A DNA stretch of 64,000 bases, taken from NCBI RefSeq assembly GCF_001045455.1, contig NZ_LFNE01000011.1, positions 1 through 64,000 on the forward strand, in the 5' to 3' direction. Shown in pieces: positions 26,796 through 35,711 of this stretch; within the stretch, counting starts at the first letter, position 1; each line of letters starts with the position of its first letter. The DNA is from Chryseobacterium sp. FH2. GTDB lineage: Bacteria > Bacteroidota > Bacteroidia > Flavobacteriales > Weeksellaceae. Under the pieces are notes generated by a model. The model did no database searches, was not told the DNA's origin, and saw only the letters and a program-made list of their open reading frames with translations. Made by a program: the position numbers and the translations under genes.

Positions 26796-26825
26796 TTTGA
26801 ACTAATACTTAAAAAATTAAATTTG
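26796..26825 (+). promoter_or_regulatory. TTTG-N18-TAAATTTG promoter of the flexirubin plus arm
   Basis: A TTTG at 26796-26799 is followed after 18 bases by TAAATTTG at 26818-26825, a full match to the Bacteroidota -33/-7 pair. The ATG of the exporter gene is at 26847. This is the best promoter in front of the plus-strand pigment genes. Confidence 0.65.
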
Positions 26826-26846
26826 CAAACTTGATTTTATAATGCA

Positions 26847-29800
26847 ATGCATCATTTCTTTATATTTTTATATTATTTAATTTCCAAAAACAGGCTTCTT
26901 TCTGCATGTATTGCAGTGGGAATTGCTCTTTTGTGCGGGTTTTTTGCTTCAAAAATAAATTTTGAGGAAGATATCAACCAGATAATTCCTAAAAATGAAA
27001 AGTCTGATCTTACTGCCAAAGTTTTGAAACAGCTCAACTTCTCAGATAAAATCATTGTTATCATTGAAAATAAATCCAAAGAGGATAATTTTCAGCTTTC
27101 GGAAACTGCAGATGCTTTTTTAATTCAAATAGAACCTTTACAAAAATATATCGGCTCTATTCAGGGAAAAATAAATGATAACGAAATTTCAGAAACCTTC
27201 GATTTTGTCAATCAAAACCTTCCTTTATTCTTAGATGAAAACGATTACAAGGAAATTGAAAGAAAACTTCAGATAGACAGCATTGCAAAACAGGTGGAAA
27301 ACAATTACATTTCTTTAGCTTCACCCACAAGTTTGGTCACAAAAGACTTCATAAAGAAAGATCCGCTGGGAATCACTTTTTTAGGAATCAAAAAGCTGAA
27401 CGCTTTAAATATCAGTAAAGATTTCAAGCTTGAAGACAATTATATCGTTACTAAAAACGGGAAAAACCTGCTTCTATTTATTGAACCAAAAAATAAAAGC
27501 AACGACACAAAAAATAACGAAGTATTTGTTAATCAATTAAATGAAATAAAAGATAATCTCAACAAACAATTCAAAGGAAAAACCGAAGTCAGTTATTTTG
27601 GCTCGCCTGTCATTGCTGTTGCAAATGCTCAGCAAATCAAAAAAGATATCCAAAATACAGTCATGATTTCCATGACGGTACTTTTGATTTTGCTGATTTA
27701 TTATTTCAGAAACTTTTTTACACCAATCATTGTTTTTCTTCCGACCGTATTTTCAGTTTTACTGGCTTTGTTGATTTTATATTTTATTAAAGACAAAATT
27801 TCTGCAATCTCATTGAGTGTAGGAGCTATTTTAATAGGAATTACGATTGATTACGCCCTGCATATTCTTACCCATTATAAGCACAATAATAATATTGAAG
27901 AGCTTTATAAGGAAATCACACAGCCTATCATTTTAAGTAGTGCGACGACTGCTGTTTCTTTCTTATGCCTTATTTTTGTTCGCTCAGAAGCATTGAAAGA
28001 TTTAGGACTTTTTGCAGCAATTACGGTTATTTTATCTTCTATTACAGCATTGATTATTGTTCCTCAACTATATAAACCCAAGCAAAAGGAACATGATTTA
28101 AATACCAATTTCATAGACAGAATCGGTTCTTATCCGTACGAGAAAAACAAACCTTTAATTATTGGCTGCTCTATCATTATTATTGCCTGCCTTTTCGGTT
28201 TTAGACACGTTGGATTTAATGAAGATATTGGGGATTTAAATTACATTCCGAAAGATTTGAAAATAAGTGAGGCAAAACTTGAAAAACTTTCAGACATCAC
28301 TTCAAAATCCATTTACACCATTTCTTATGGAAATTCCGAAAATGAAGCGCTGACAAGAAACTCTCAACTGAGCAATTTCCTTGAAAAAGAAAAAAAAGAC
28401 GGAAAAATTTTAAGTTACAACTCTCTTGGAAATGTGGTTTTATCTGAAAAAGATCAACAAAAGAAAATTAAGGAATGGAATGCATTCTGGAACAGCAATA
28501 AAAAGAACCAAACTATTTCCGAACTAATCAATAACGGGAATAAATTTGGCTTCAACGGTTCTGCATTCGACCAATTCAATGAAAATTTAAATAAAAACTA
28601 TTCTACTTTAAGCTTAAAAGACTACAAAAAAATAAAAGCTTTACAGATTTCAGAATTTTTAAGTCAGGAAAACGGTTTTTATACCGTTTCGAATGTTGTG
28701 AAAGTAGACGAAAAGAAAAGGGATACTTTCATCAAAGATGTTGAGAAAAAACATGATGCTTTGGCTATCGACCGCCAACAAATGAATGAAAATTTTTTAG
28801 GCTTGTTAAAAAGAGATTTTAATACATTGATTAATTATTCTCTTCTGGCAATTGTTTTGACGATAATTGTTTTCTTTAGAAATTTTGAACTGACAGTTCT
28901 TACCATGTTTCCCATTGTGTTAACGGGAGTAGTGACGGCAGGAATTTTATATTTTTTAGGTTTAGAATTAAATATTTTCAGTACCGTTGTTTGTACATTG
29001 GTTTTCGGGGTTGGAGATGATTTCAGTATTTTCCTGACAAAAGCAATGCAGAAAGAGCACACTACAGGGAAAAATGAACTTCCCACATACAGAACATCTA
29101 TCATTTTAGCAGTTTTCACAACAATTCTTTCCATCGGTTCTTTGATTTTCGCGAAACATCCGGCACTGCATTCTTTAGCATTAGTTGCATTAATAGGAAT
29201 GCTCTCCGTAATTATCATCACTTCAACTTTGTATCCGTTTTGGTTTAGATTGTTAATTACAAACAGAGCAAAAAAAGGACTTTCACCAATAACGTTCAGA
29301 TTATTTATGCGTTCAATTCTATCATTTTTGTATTATGGATTGGGCGGATTATTTTTCTCTTTCTTCGGGCACTTTTTTGTACGAAAGGCAAAAGGAAAGA
29401 CGTTGGATAACATTAAGAAATTTATTGCATTATTTTTAAAATCTGTTTTACATGTTACACCATTTGTAAAGAAGACAGTCATTAAAAATCCGAATGAAGA
29501 TTTCAGCAAACCTTCTGTCATCATTGCCAATCACACCTCTTTTCTGGATACTTTAGCGCTTGCGATGGCAACACACAAGATTGTCTATTTGGTGAATGAC
29601 TGGGTCTATGATTCCCCGGTTTTCGGAAAACTGGTAAAAGCCTTAGGCTTTTTCCCCGTTTCTCATGGTATTGAAAACGGAATGGAAAAACTGAAAGAAA
29701 AAATAGCAGAAGGCTACTCATTAATGGTATTTCCGGAAGCTGAACGTTCTTATACTAATAATGTAAAAAGGTTTCACAAGGGAGCATTTTATATTGCAGA

Positions 29801-30500
29801 ACAATTCGGATTAGATGTTGTTCCGGTTTACATTCATGGAAATTCCGAAGTTTTGCCTAAAGGTGATTTTATAATCTATGACGGAAGCATTACCGTAAAA
29901 GTTGGTGACAGAATCAGTAAAAATGATATGAATTTTGGGGAAAATTATTCCGAAAGAACTAAAAAAATTAATGCCTATTTCAGAGAGCAGTTTGCGAAGC
30001 TGAGAAACGAAATTGAAAACGAAAATTATTTTAAAAACAAATTATTTTTAAGCTTTTTATATAAGGAAACTGAAGTTGTAAAAGAATTAAAAGACGATTT
30101 CAATAAAAACAAATCTGTTTATTTTGAGCTGAATAAACAGATTGCAGATGATGCAGTGATTTTACATATTGCTGATGATTTTGGGCAAAAAGATGTTTTG
30201 CTTACCCTTCAGCAGGCAAGTAGAAAAATTTTCAGTTTAATCAATAATAAAGAAAAAAGAGAAGTCGCTGAACAAAGTTATTTGGTAAAAAGAAGAAAGA
30301 TCAATTACATCAATGATATTTCGGAAGTAAATAAAAAAATAAATGTGCTTTTAATTTCTGACGAAAACTTTAATCTAAATAATATCACAGGCCTGCCGGA
30401 AACTATCATTTTTGTTAACAGAAAAAATAATTTATTAGACAATACTAATTTTACCCTAAAGTTTAGTTCTGAATCATTAAAAATATTTAGTTCTAAATAA
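26847..30500 (+). CDS. MMPL/RND-type exporter fused to a PlsC acyltransferase
   Basis: This 1217-residue protein has two MMPL halves, each a membrane helix, a periplasmic domain and a five- to six-helix bundle (about 1-410 and 430-820). A cytoplasmic 1-acylglycerol-3-phosphate-type acyltransferase domain follows, with H896-x4-D901 (NHTSFLD) and FPEAERS at 962-968. Beyond it lies a further domain (about 1060-1217) that resembles a worn Rossmann fold. Similar exporters occur in aryl polyene and flexirubin clusters and are thought to move lipids or pigment across the membrane. It is the first gene of the plus arm and sits behind a full promoter. Confidence 0.85.
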   Translation: MHHFFIFLYYLISKNRLLSACIAVGIALLCGFFASKINFEEDINQIIPKNEKSDLTAKVLKQLNFSDKIIVIIENKSKEDNFQLSETADAFLIQIEPLQKYIGSIQGKINDNEISETFDFVNQNLPLFLDENDYKEIERKLQIDSIAKQVENNYISLASPTSLVTKDFIKKDPLGITFLGIKKLNALNISKDFKLEDNYIVTKNGKNLLLFIEPKNKSNDTKNNEVFVNQLNEIKDNLNKQFKGKTEVSYFGSPVIAVANAQQIKKDIQNTVMISMTVLLILLIYYFRNFFTPIIVFLPTVFSVLLALLILYFIKDKISAISLSVGAILIGITIDYALHILTHYKHNNNIEELYKEITQPIILSSATTAVSFLCLIFVRSEALKDLGLFAAITVILSSITALIIVPQLYKPKQKEHDLNTNFIDRIGSYPYEKNKPLIIGCSIIIIACLFGFRHVGFNEDIGDLNYIPKDLKISEAKLEKLSDITSKSIYTISYGNSENEALTRNSQLSNFLEKEKKDGKILSYNSLGNVVLSEKDQQKKIKEWNAFWNSNKKNQTISELINNGNKFGFNGSAFDQFNENLNKNYSTLSLKDYKKIKALQISEFLSQENGFYTVSNVVKVDEKKRDTFIKDVEKKHDALAIDRQQMNENFLGLLKRDFNTLINYSLLAIVLTIIVFFRNFELTVLTMFPIVLTGVVTAGILYFLGLELNIFSTVVCTLVFGVGDDFSIFLTKAMQKEHTTGKNELPTYRTSIILAVFTTILSIGSLIFAKHPALHSLALVALIGMLSVIIITSTLYPFWFRLLITNRAKKGLSPITFRLFMRSILSFLYYGLGGLFFSFFGHFFVRKAKGKTLDNIKKFIALFLKSVLHVTPFVKKTVIKNPNEDFSKPSVIIANHTSFLDTLALAMATHKIVYLVNDWVYDSPVFGKLVKALGFFPVSHGIENGMEKLKEKIAEGYSLMVFPEAERSYTNNVKRFHKGAFYIAEQFGLDVVPVYIHGNSEVLPKGDFIIYDGSITVKVGDRISKNDMNFGENYSERTKKINAYFREQFAKLRNEIENENYFKNKLFLSFLYKETEVVKELKDDFNKNKSVYFELNKQIADDAVILHIADDFGQKDVLLTLQQASRKIFSLINNKEKREVAEQSYLVKRRKINYINDISEVNKKINVLLISDENFNLNNITGLPETIIFVNRKNNLLDNTNFTLKFSSESLKIFSSK

Positions 30501-30515
30501 TAAATATGAAAAGCA

Positions 30516-30523
30516 TATTTTTG
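30516..30523 (+). promoter_or_regulatory. Possible internal TATTTTTG box before darA
   Basis: A TAnnTTTG match lies 20 bases before the darA ATG in the 42-base gap after the exporter. No -33 element is clear, so an internal promoter is only possible. Confidence 0.3.
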
Positions 30524-30542
30524 TAAACGCTAAAAAATAGTA

Positions 30543-31457
30543 ATGAAAAAAAATATACTCGTTATATATTATTCACAAACCGGTCAATTGGAAGATATTG
30601 TAAGGAATGTCACCCTGCCTTTTGAAGAAAAAAAGGACGAATACGATGTTACTTATTATAATATCCGGCTAAAACAAGATTTTCCTTTTCCCTGGCCGAA
30701 TGATGTTTTTTTTAACACATTTCCGGAATCTTATCTTCAGATTCCGAGCGAAATATTGCCTCCGTCCGAAGAGGTACTGGGTAAAAAGTATGACCTTATT
30801 ATTTTTGGGTATCAGGTCTGGTATTTAACGCCATCTATCCCGATTATCTCATTCTTAAAAAGCGGCTATGCTGAGAAAATAATGAAAGACACACAAGTTG
30901 TTACCATTTCTGCAACAAGAAATATGTGGATGCTCTCTCAGGAAAAGCTAAAAGTTTATCTAAAAAACATGAATGCCAAACTTGTAGGAAACATTGCTTT
31001 GGTAGACAGGCACGATAATTACACGAGTGTACTGACCGTTATTCGGTGGATGATTGGCGGACAAAAAGAAAAATCAGGACTACTTCCTGCAGCCGGAGTT
31101 TCAGATGAAGAAATTAATGGTTCGGTAAAATATGGCGAAATTATTGAAAGACATTTCAATAATAATGACATAGAAAACCTTCAGTCTGATTTGGTAAAAA
31201 ACGGAGCTATAGAAATCAGGCCTTTCCTGGTAAGAGTAGAAAAAGTAGGAAATAAAATTTTCACTATTTGGTCAAATCTTATCATAAAGAAAAAAGAGAA
31301 GCGCCCATTGCTTATCAAATTGTTTAAGGTATATTTGATGGCAGCGATTTGGATTATATCACCAATAGTACTGGTTTTACACTTGCTGACAACACCAATT
31401 TTTTGGTTCAAAAGAAAAAAACAGAGAGAATATTTACAAGGAATTAATTTAAAATAG
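30543..31457 (+). CDS. darA: DarA, dialkylresorcinol condensing enzyme
   Basis: This 304-residue protein opens with a flavodoxin-like strand and loop (ILVIYYSQTGQLEDI, 5-19) and ends with a membrane-active helix (about 262-285). In dialkylresorcinol pathways DarA joins the two acyl chains into a cyclohexanedione together with the KAS-III-like DarB. The adjacent darB gene, 1 base downstream, supports the assignment. The C-terminal hydrophobic segment suggests it works at the inner membrane, close to where the lipid-like product would be used. Confidence 0.85.
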   Translation: MKKNILVIYYSQTGQLEDIVRNVTLPFEEKKDEYDVTYYNIRLKQDFPFPWPNDVFFNTFPESYLQIPSEILPPSEEVLGKKYDLIIFGYQVWYLTPSIPIISFLKSGYAEKIMKDTQVVTISATRNMWMLSQEKLKVYLKNMNAKLVGNIALVDRHDNYTSVLTVIRWMIGGQKEKSGLLPAAGVSDEEINGSVKYGEIIERHFNNNDIENLQSDLVKNGAIEIRPFLVRVEKVGNKIFTIWSNLIIKKKEKRPLLIKLFKVYLMAAIWIISPIVLVLHLLTTPIFWFKRKKQREYLQGINLK

Positions 31458-31458
31458 A

Positions 31459-32598
31459 ATGTACGACGTATTTATAACAAAAGCATCAAAATACTTACCC
31501 AATGAGCCGGTTTCTAATGATGAAATGGAAACGTATCTTGGTTATATAAATGACGCAAAATCTAAAGCAAAGTCTATTATTTTAAGAAACAACAAAATCA
31601 CGACAAGATATTACGCTTTAGACAAAGAAGGAAACCCAACGCATACAAACGCTCAGCTTACAGCAAAAGCTATTGAAGGGCTTTTTGACGAAAATTTCAA
31701 AAAAGAAGACCTGAAGTTGTTATCTGTGGGGACTACTTCTCCCGACCAGATTCAGCCTTCACACGCTTCCATGGTTCATGGTGAATTAAACATCGGAAAA
31801 TCTATTGAAATTAATACCGCAACAGGTCTTTGTAATTCGGGAATGAATGCTCTTAACTACGGATTTCTTTCCATCAGAGCAGGAGTTCAGGAAACTGCTG
31901 TTTGTGCAGGCTCTGAAAGGATGTCCGCCTGGATGACAGCTGATAAATTCAACCACGAAGCTGAGAATTTAATTTTATTGGAAGAAAGGCCGATCATCGC
32001 CTTCAAAAGAGAATTCTTAAGATGGATGCTTTCCGACGGAGCAGGTGCTTTTTTACTGGAAAACAAGCCAAGAGAAAACGGAACCAATCTAAAAGTAGAA
32101 TGGATAGATTTTTATTCTTACGCTCACGAAATCGAAGCTTGTATGTACGCAGGCTGTGAAAAACAAGAAGACGGAAGCTTAAAATCCTGGGCTGATTATC
32201 CATCTGATGAATGGTTGAAACAATCAATTTTTGCATTGAAACAAGACACTAAAATTTTAGATAAATATATTTTGGTAAAAGGTGCAGAAAGTTTAAGGTC
32301 TTCTTTTGACAAGCATCATCTTGACCCGGAAACCGTTGACCATGTTTTAGCTCATATTTCTTCCGGTTATTTTAAAGAAGGTCTGAAAAACGAATTTGCT
32401 AATGTAGGATTGGATTTCCCTTGGGAAAAATGGTACTACAACCTTTCTGAAATAGGAAACATCGGCGCAGGCTCTATTTTTGTGGCTTTAGAAGAGCTAA
32501 TGAATTCAGGAAAGCTGAAAAAGGGAGAAAAAGTACTTCTTTGTGTCCCTGAAAGCGGGAGATTTGCTTATTCTTGTGCTTTATTAACGGTTTGCTAA
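31459..32598 (+). CDS. darB: DarB, KAS-III-like ketosynthase of dialkylresorcinol synthesis
   Basis: This 379-residue thiolase-fold enzyme has the KAS III Cys-His-Asn triad: C125 (ATGLCNSG), H299 (LAHISSGY) and N334 (NIGAG). DarB extends or presents an acyl chain that DarA condenses to the resorcinol precursor. It is flanked by darA and by a hotdog protein whose ATG overlaps the darB stop (TAATG). The length is larger than FabH (about 320 aa), as is usual for DarB. Confidence 0.88.
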   Translation: MYDVFITKASKYLPNEPVSNDEMETYLGYINDAKSKAKSIILRNNKITTRYYALDKEGNPTHTNAQLTAKAIEGLFDENFKKEDLKLLSVGTTSPDQIQPSHASMVHGELNIGKSIEINTATGLCNSGMNALNYGFLSIRAGVQETAVCAGSERMSAWMTADKFNHEAENLILLEERPIIAFKREFLRWMLSDGAGAFLLENKPRENGTNLKVEWIDFYSYAHEIEACMYAGCEKQEDGSLKSWADYPSDEWLKQSIFALKQDTKILDKYILVKGAESLRSSFDKHHLDPETVDHVLAHISSGYFKEGLKNEFANVGLDFPWEKWYYNLSEIGNIGAGSIFVALEELMNSGKLKKGEKVLLCVPESGRFAYSCALLTVC

Positions 32599-33029
32599 TG
32601 GAAAACAAATTGCCTACCTCTGATCAACATTTTGTCGAAAGCTTAATTCCGCAAAGATTTCCTTTTGTAATGGTAAACAGTATTACAGACTATTCTGAAA
32701 ATCAACTGATTTCAGGACTTGAGATAAAAGAGGAAAATATTTTTGTTCAGAATGGAGTTTTTCAGGCTTCCGGTTTGGTAGAACATCAGGCTCAAAGCGT
32801 TGCTTTACACACCGGCTACCAATATTATTTATTAGGGAAAAAAGCTCCGACAGGATATATTGGTGCCATTAAATCTTTTGATGCAGAAACATTACCAAAA
32901 GTTGGAGATAGATTGGAAACAGAAGTTACCATTCTGAGTGAAATAATGGGAGTAACATTGGTAGACGCCGTTACGAAATTAAATGATGAGGTTATTGCAA
33001 GCTCTCAAATGAAAACTGTTGTAAAATAA
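32598..33029 (+). CDS. FabZ-like hotdog protein with histidine replaced
   Basis: This 143-residue hotdog protein resembles 3-hydroxyacyl-ACP dehydratases. The usual catalytic histidine position (PHRxPF) reads PQRFPF, giving Q19, while the acidic partner is kept as E62 (LVEHQAQ). Alone it is probably inactive as a dehydratase. It lies directly before a related protein that keeps the histidine, which suggests a mixed dimer like the ApeI/ApeP pair of aryl polyene synthesis. The ATG at 32598 overlaps the darB stop. Confidence 0.75.
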   Translation: MENKLPTSDQHFVESLIPQRFPFVMVNSITDYSENQLISGLEIKEENIFVQNGVFQASGLVEHQAQSVALHTGYQYYLLGKKAPTGYIGAIKSFDAETLPKVGDRLETEVTILSEIMGVTLVDAVTKLNDEVIASSQMKTVVK

Positions 33030-33035
33030 ATTTTA

Positions 33036-33479
33036 ATGGAAATCAAGGAAGAGAACCTTATCAATATACACAATTTTCTTCCGCATCGCGAGCCGATGCT
33101 GATGGCAGATTATATTCTGGAATTGACCAAAGAAAAAGTTATCACTTCCTTTGAAATTTTACAGGATAATATCTTTGTTCATAATAATGAATTTGTAGAA
33201 GCCGGTTTGATTGAAAATTTAGCACAAACCTGTTCTTCAATTTTAGGACAAAGCTTTTTTCAAGACCCGGACACGGATACAAAAGTGATTGGCTTCATAA
33301 CCAATATCAAAAAAATTGAAATTTTCACATTGCCGAAAGTGGGCGATAAAATCATTTCGAAAGCATCATTGATTTCCCAATTTGAAAATATCTGCAATAT
33401 CTTTTGTGAAACCTTTAATCATGATGAATTATTAATAAGAGCTGAAATTAATTTGTTTATTCAAGAAATAAAGCCATGA
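33036..33479 (+). CDS. FabZ-like 3-hydroxyacyl-ACP dehydratase
   Basis: This 147-residue hotdog protein keeps both catalytic positions: H17 in FLPHREPM and E60 in GLIENLAQ. It should dehydrate 3-hydroxyacyl-ACP intermediates, giving the double bonds of the polyene. It is related to the preceding gene, which has lost the histidine, and starts 6 bases after it. Its own stop overlaps the next ATG (ATGA). Confidence 0.8.
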   Translation: MEIKEENLINIHNFLPHREPMLMADYILELTKEKVITSFEILQDNIFVHNNEFVEAGLIENLAQTCSSILGQSFFQDPDTDTKVIGFITNIKKIEIFTLPKVGDKIISKASLISQFENICNIFCETFNHDELLIRAEINLFIQEIKP

Positions 33480-33880
33480 AAAAACAAAACCTGCCTCAAG
33501 ACGAAAGTAATCTGAAATCAGCAAACATGACCGAGGTGTTGTATGTCACAGATGAAAACGATAATTATACAACCGCAAGAAGCATTGGTTGGGATATTAA
33601 AAAAGCAGCTTTAGATGAATCTTTAGCTTTAATTAACGAAAGAATTGAAGAAGCAAAACAAAATGTTGCCAATCATATTGTAAGTCCAATCATTTATTTC
33701 ATGGAACTGAATAAAATGGATGTACAAGTGCTTGCTGCTTACGTCGGAATGTGGCAATGGCGCGTCAAAAGACACACAAAACCAAAAATATTTAAAACAC
33801 TAAGCGAATCCGTACTGAAAAAATATGCCGATGCCTTCGGAATTTCAGTGGATGAATTAAAAAATTTCAACGGAAAATAG
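33476..33880 (+). CDS. Small protein with HTH-like C-terminus
   Basis: This 134-residue protein is of a family I do not recognise. The last 50 residues, ending YADAFGISVDELKNFNGK, read like the C-terminal helices of an Xre/Cro-type helix-turn-helix. The segment VLAAYVGMWQWRVKRHTK could hold the two preceding helices with a basic recognition helix. The first half is hydrophilic. It overlaps the preceding dehydratase gene by 4 bases, so it is translated with the biosynthetic genes. It is a candidate cluster-specific regulator, with low certainty. Confidence 0.6.
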   Translation: MKKQNLPQDESNLKSANMTEVLYVTDENDNYTTARSIGWDIKKAALDESLALINERIEEAKQNVANHIVSPIIYFMELNKMDVQVLAAYVGMWQWRVKRHTKPKIFKTLSESVLKKYADAFGISVDELKNFNGK

Positions 33881-33957
33881 AATTTCCGGATAAAAAGATA
33901 AAAGCTAAATGAAATGAAAATTCCACTTGGCTTTTTGAAAAAATTAACAAACTATAA

Positions 33958-34953
33958 ATGAAACTTAATTTTGAACACCATCAGACTGCGCATTGCGAAA
34001 ACGGTGTTGCCTCTAATTTATTATTAAACAAAGGGTTGAAACTCAGCGAACCCATGATTTTTGGAATCGGTTCCGGATTGTTCTTTGTGTATCTGCCTTT
34101 TTTAAAAGTAAATTTTGCTCCCGGTTTTAGTTATCGTCCGATGCCGGGTGCTATTTTCAGTAAGGCAGCAAAAAGATTGGGAATTAAAATTAAAAGAGAA
34201 AAATTTTCAAATCCTGCTGATGCTCAAAAAGCATTAGAACGAAATTTAAATCAAAATATACCAACAGGTTTACAGGTCGGCGTTTTCAACCTTACTTATT
34301 TTCCTGAAGAATATAAATTCCACTTCAACGCCCACAATTTGGTCGTTTATGGCAAAGAAAACGGAAGATTTTTAATCAGTGATCCTGTAATGGACTACCC
34401 CACTTCTCTTTCCGAAGCTGAACTGGAAAAAGTAAGATATGCCAAAGGCGCACTTCCGCCAAAAGGTCATATGTACTACCCTATTTATATTCCTGAAAAC
34501 ATAAATCTGGAAAATGCTATCAAAAAGGGAATCAGAGACACTTGTAAAAATATGTTGGCTCCTGTTCCTCTTGTTGGGGTAAAAGCAATAAGATGGGTCG
34601 CAAAAAGCATCCCGAAATGGGCTGAAAAAAAAGGCACAAAAGTGACCAACCACTATCTTGGACAATTAATCAGAATGCAGGAGGAAATCGGAACCGGCGG
34701 TGGCGGTTTCAGGTTTATCTATGGTGCATTTTTACAGGAAGCTGCAGTAATTCTTAAAAATGACCAGCTAAAAGAGTTGTCTAAAGAAATCACCACTATC
34801 GGAGACCTTTGGAGAGATTTTGCAGTGGATATTGCAAGGGTTTACAAAAACAGGAATTCAAAAAGCGATATTTACAACCAGCTTTCAAAAACGATGCTTC
34901 ATATTGCAGATTTGGAAGAAGCTTTCTATAAAAAACTGAGAAAAGCTATCTAA
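33958..34953 (+). CDS. BtrH-like acyltransferase/papain-fold protein
   Basis: The first half of this 331-residue protein matches the BtrH N-terminal domain. A conserved HHQTAHCENG start gives C13, followed by H126 (FNAHNLVVYG) and D142 (ISDPVMD), which together make a plausible Cys-His-Asp set. BtrH moves an acyl group from a carrier protein to an amine in butirosin synthesis. Here it is followed 2 bases later by an ABC transporter and sits among ACP-dependent enzymes. It may therefore transfer the polyene acyl group or process a substrate for the exporter. The second half is helical and unassigned. Confidence 0.75.
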   Translation: MKLNFEHHQTAHCENGVASNLLLNKGLKLSEPMIFGIGSGLFFVYLPFLKVNFAPGFSYRPMPGAIFSKAAKRLGIKIKREKFSNPADAQKALERNLNQNIPTGLQVGVFNLTYFPEEYKFHFNAHNLVVYGKENGRFLISDPVMDYPTSLSEAELEKVRYAKGALPPKGHMYYPIYIPENINLENAIKKGIRDTCKNMLAPVPLVGVKAIRWVAKSIPKWAEKKGTKVTNHYLGQLIRMQEEIGTGGGGFRFIYGAFLQEAAVILKNDQLKELSKEITTIGDLWRDFAVDIARVYKNRNSKSDIYNQLSKTMLHIADLEEAFYKKLRKAI

Positions 34954-34955
34954 TC

Positions 34956-35711
34956 ATGGCGAATATTATTGAAATCAAAAATTTATATAAAAAATATAAA
35001 AATGCAGAAGAGTTTTCTGTAAATGATATCTCATTGAATATTGAGAAGAATGAAATCTACGGAATTCTCGGGCCCAACGGAGCAGGAAAAACAACTTTGA
35101 TATCCATGCTTTCCGGCTTAGTTAAACCAACTTCCGGAAACTTTAAAATCAACGGATTATCACCACAAAAAGACGGTTTTAAATTAAGACAAATCATCGG
35201 AATCGTTCCGCAGGAATATGCATTGTATCCGACATTAACGGCAAGAGAAAACTTAATGTTCTTCGGAAGTCTCTACGGCTTAAGCCACAAAAAATTAAGA
35301 AGTGCTATTAATGAAGCCCTAGAAATTATGGGTTTGTCAAAATTTGCCGATAAAAAAGTTGAGCAATTTTCGGGAGGAATGAAGCGTCGCTGCAATCTTA
35401 TCGCAGGAACGCTGCACAATCCTAAGGTTTTGTTTTTGGACGAGCCAACTGTGGGTGTAGATGTTCAGTCAAAAAAAGTAATCATCGACTTCTTGCAGGA
35501 CTTAAACAAAAATGGGACGTGCATCATCTACACTTCGCATCACCTTTCAGAGGCGGAAGAATTTTGTACTAAAATTGCGATTATCGACAGAGGGAAAATC
35601 CACGCAGTCGGAACACCTGAAGAATTGGTAAACAGAGTGGCAAGTGCCGAAAATCTAGAAGATGTTTTTATTTCATTAACCGGAAAAGAATTAAGAGATG
35701 TTGTTGTATAA
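34956..35711 (+). CDS. ABC transporter ATP-binding protein
   Basis: This 251-residue nucleotide-binding subunit has Walker A GPNGAGKTT (about 41-49), signature FSGGMKRR, Walker B VLFLDEP and an H-loop in YTSHHLSE. The subfamily (CcmA/drug or lipid exporter type) pairs with ABC-2 permeases. It overlaps the permease gene by 14 bases. Its place directly after the BtrH-like gene suggests export of a pigment intermediate or lipid made by the cluster. Confidence 0.92.
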   Translation: MANIIEIKNLYKKYKNAEEFSVNDISLNIEKNEIYGILGPNGAGKTTLISMLSGLVKPTSGNFKINGLSPQKDGFKLRQIIGIVPQEYALYPTLTARENLMFFGSLYGLSHKKLRSAINEALEIMGLSKFADKKVEQFSGGMKRRCNLIAGTLHNPKVLFLDEPTVGVDVQSKKVIIDFLQDLNKNGTCIIYTSHHLSEAEEFCTKIAIIDRGKIHAVGTPEELVNRVASAENLEDVFISLTGKELRDVVV

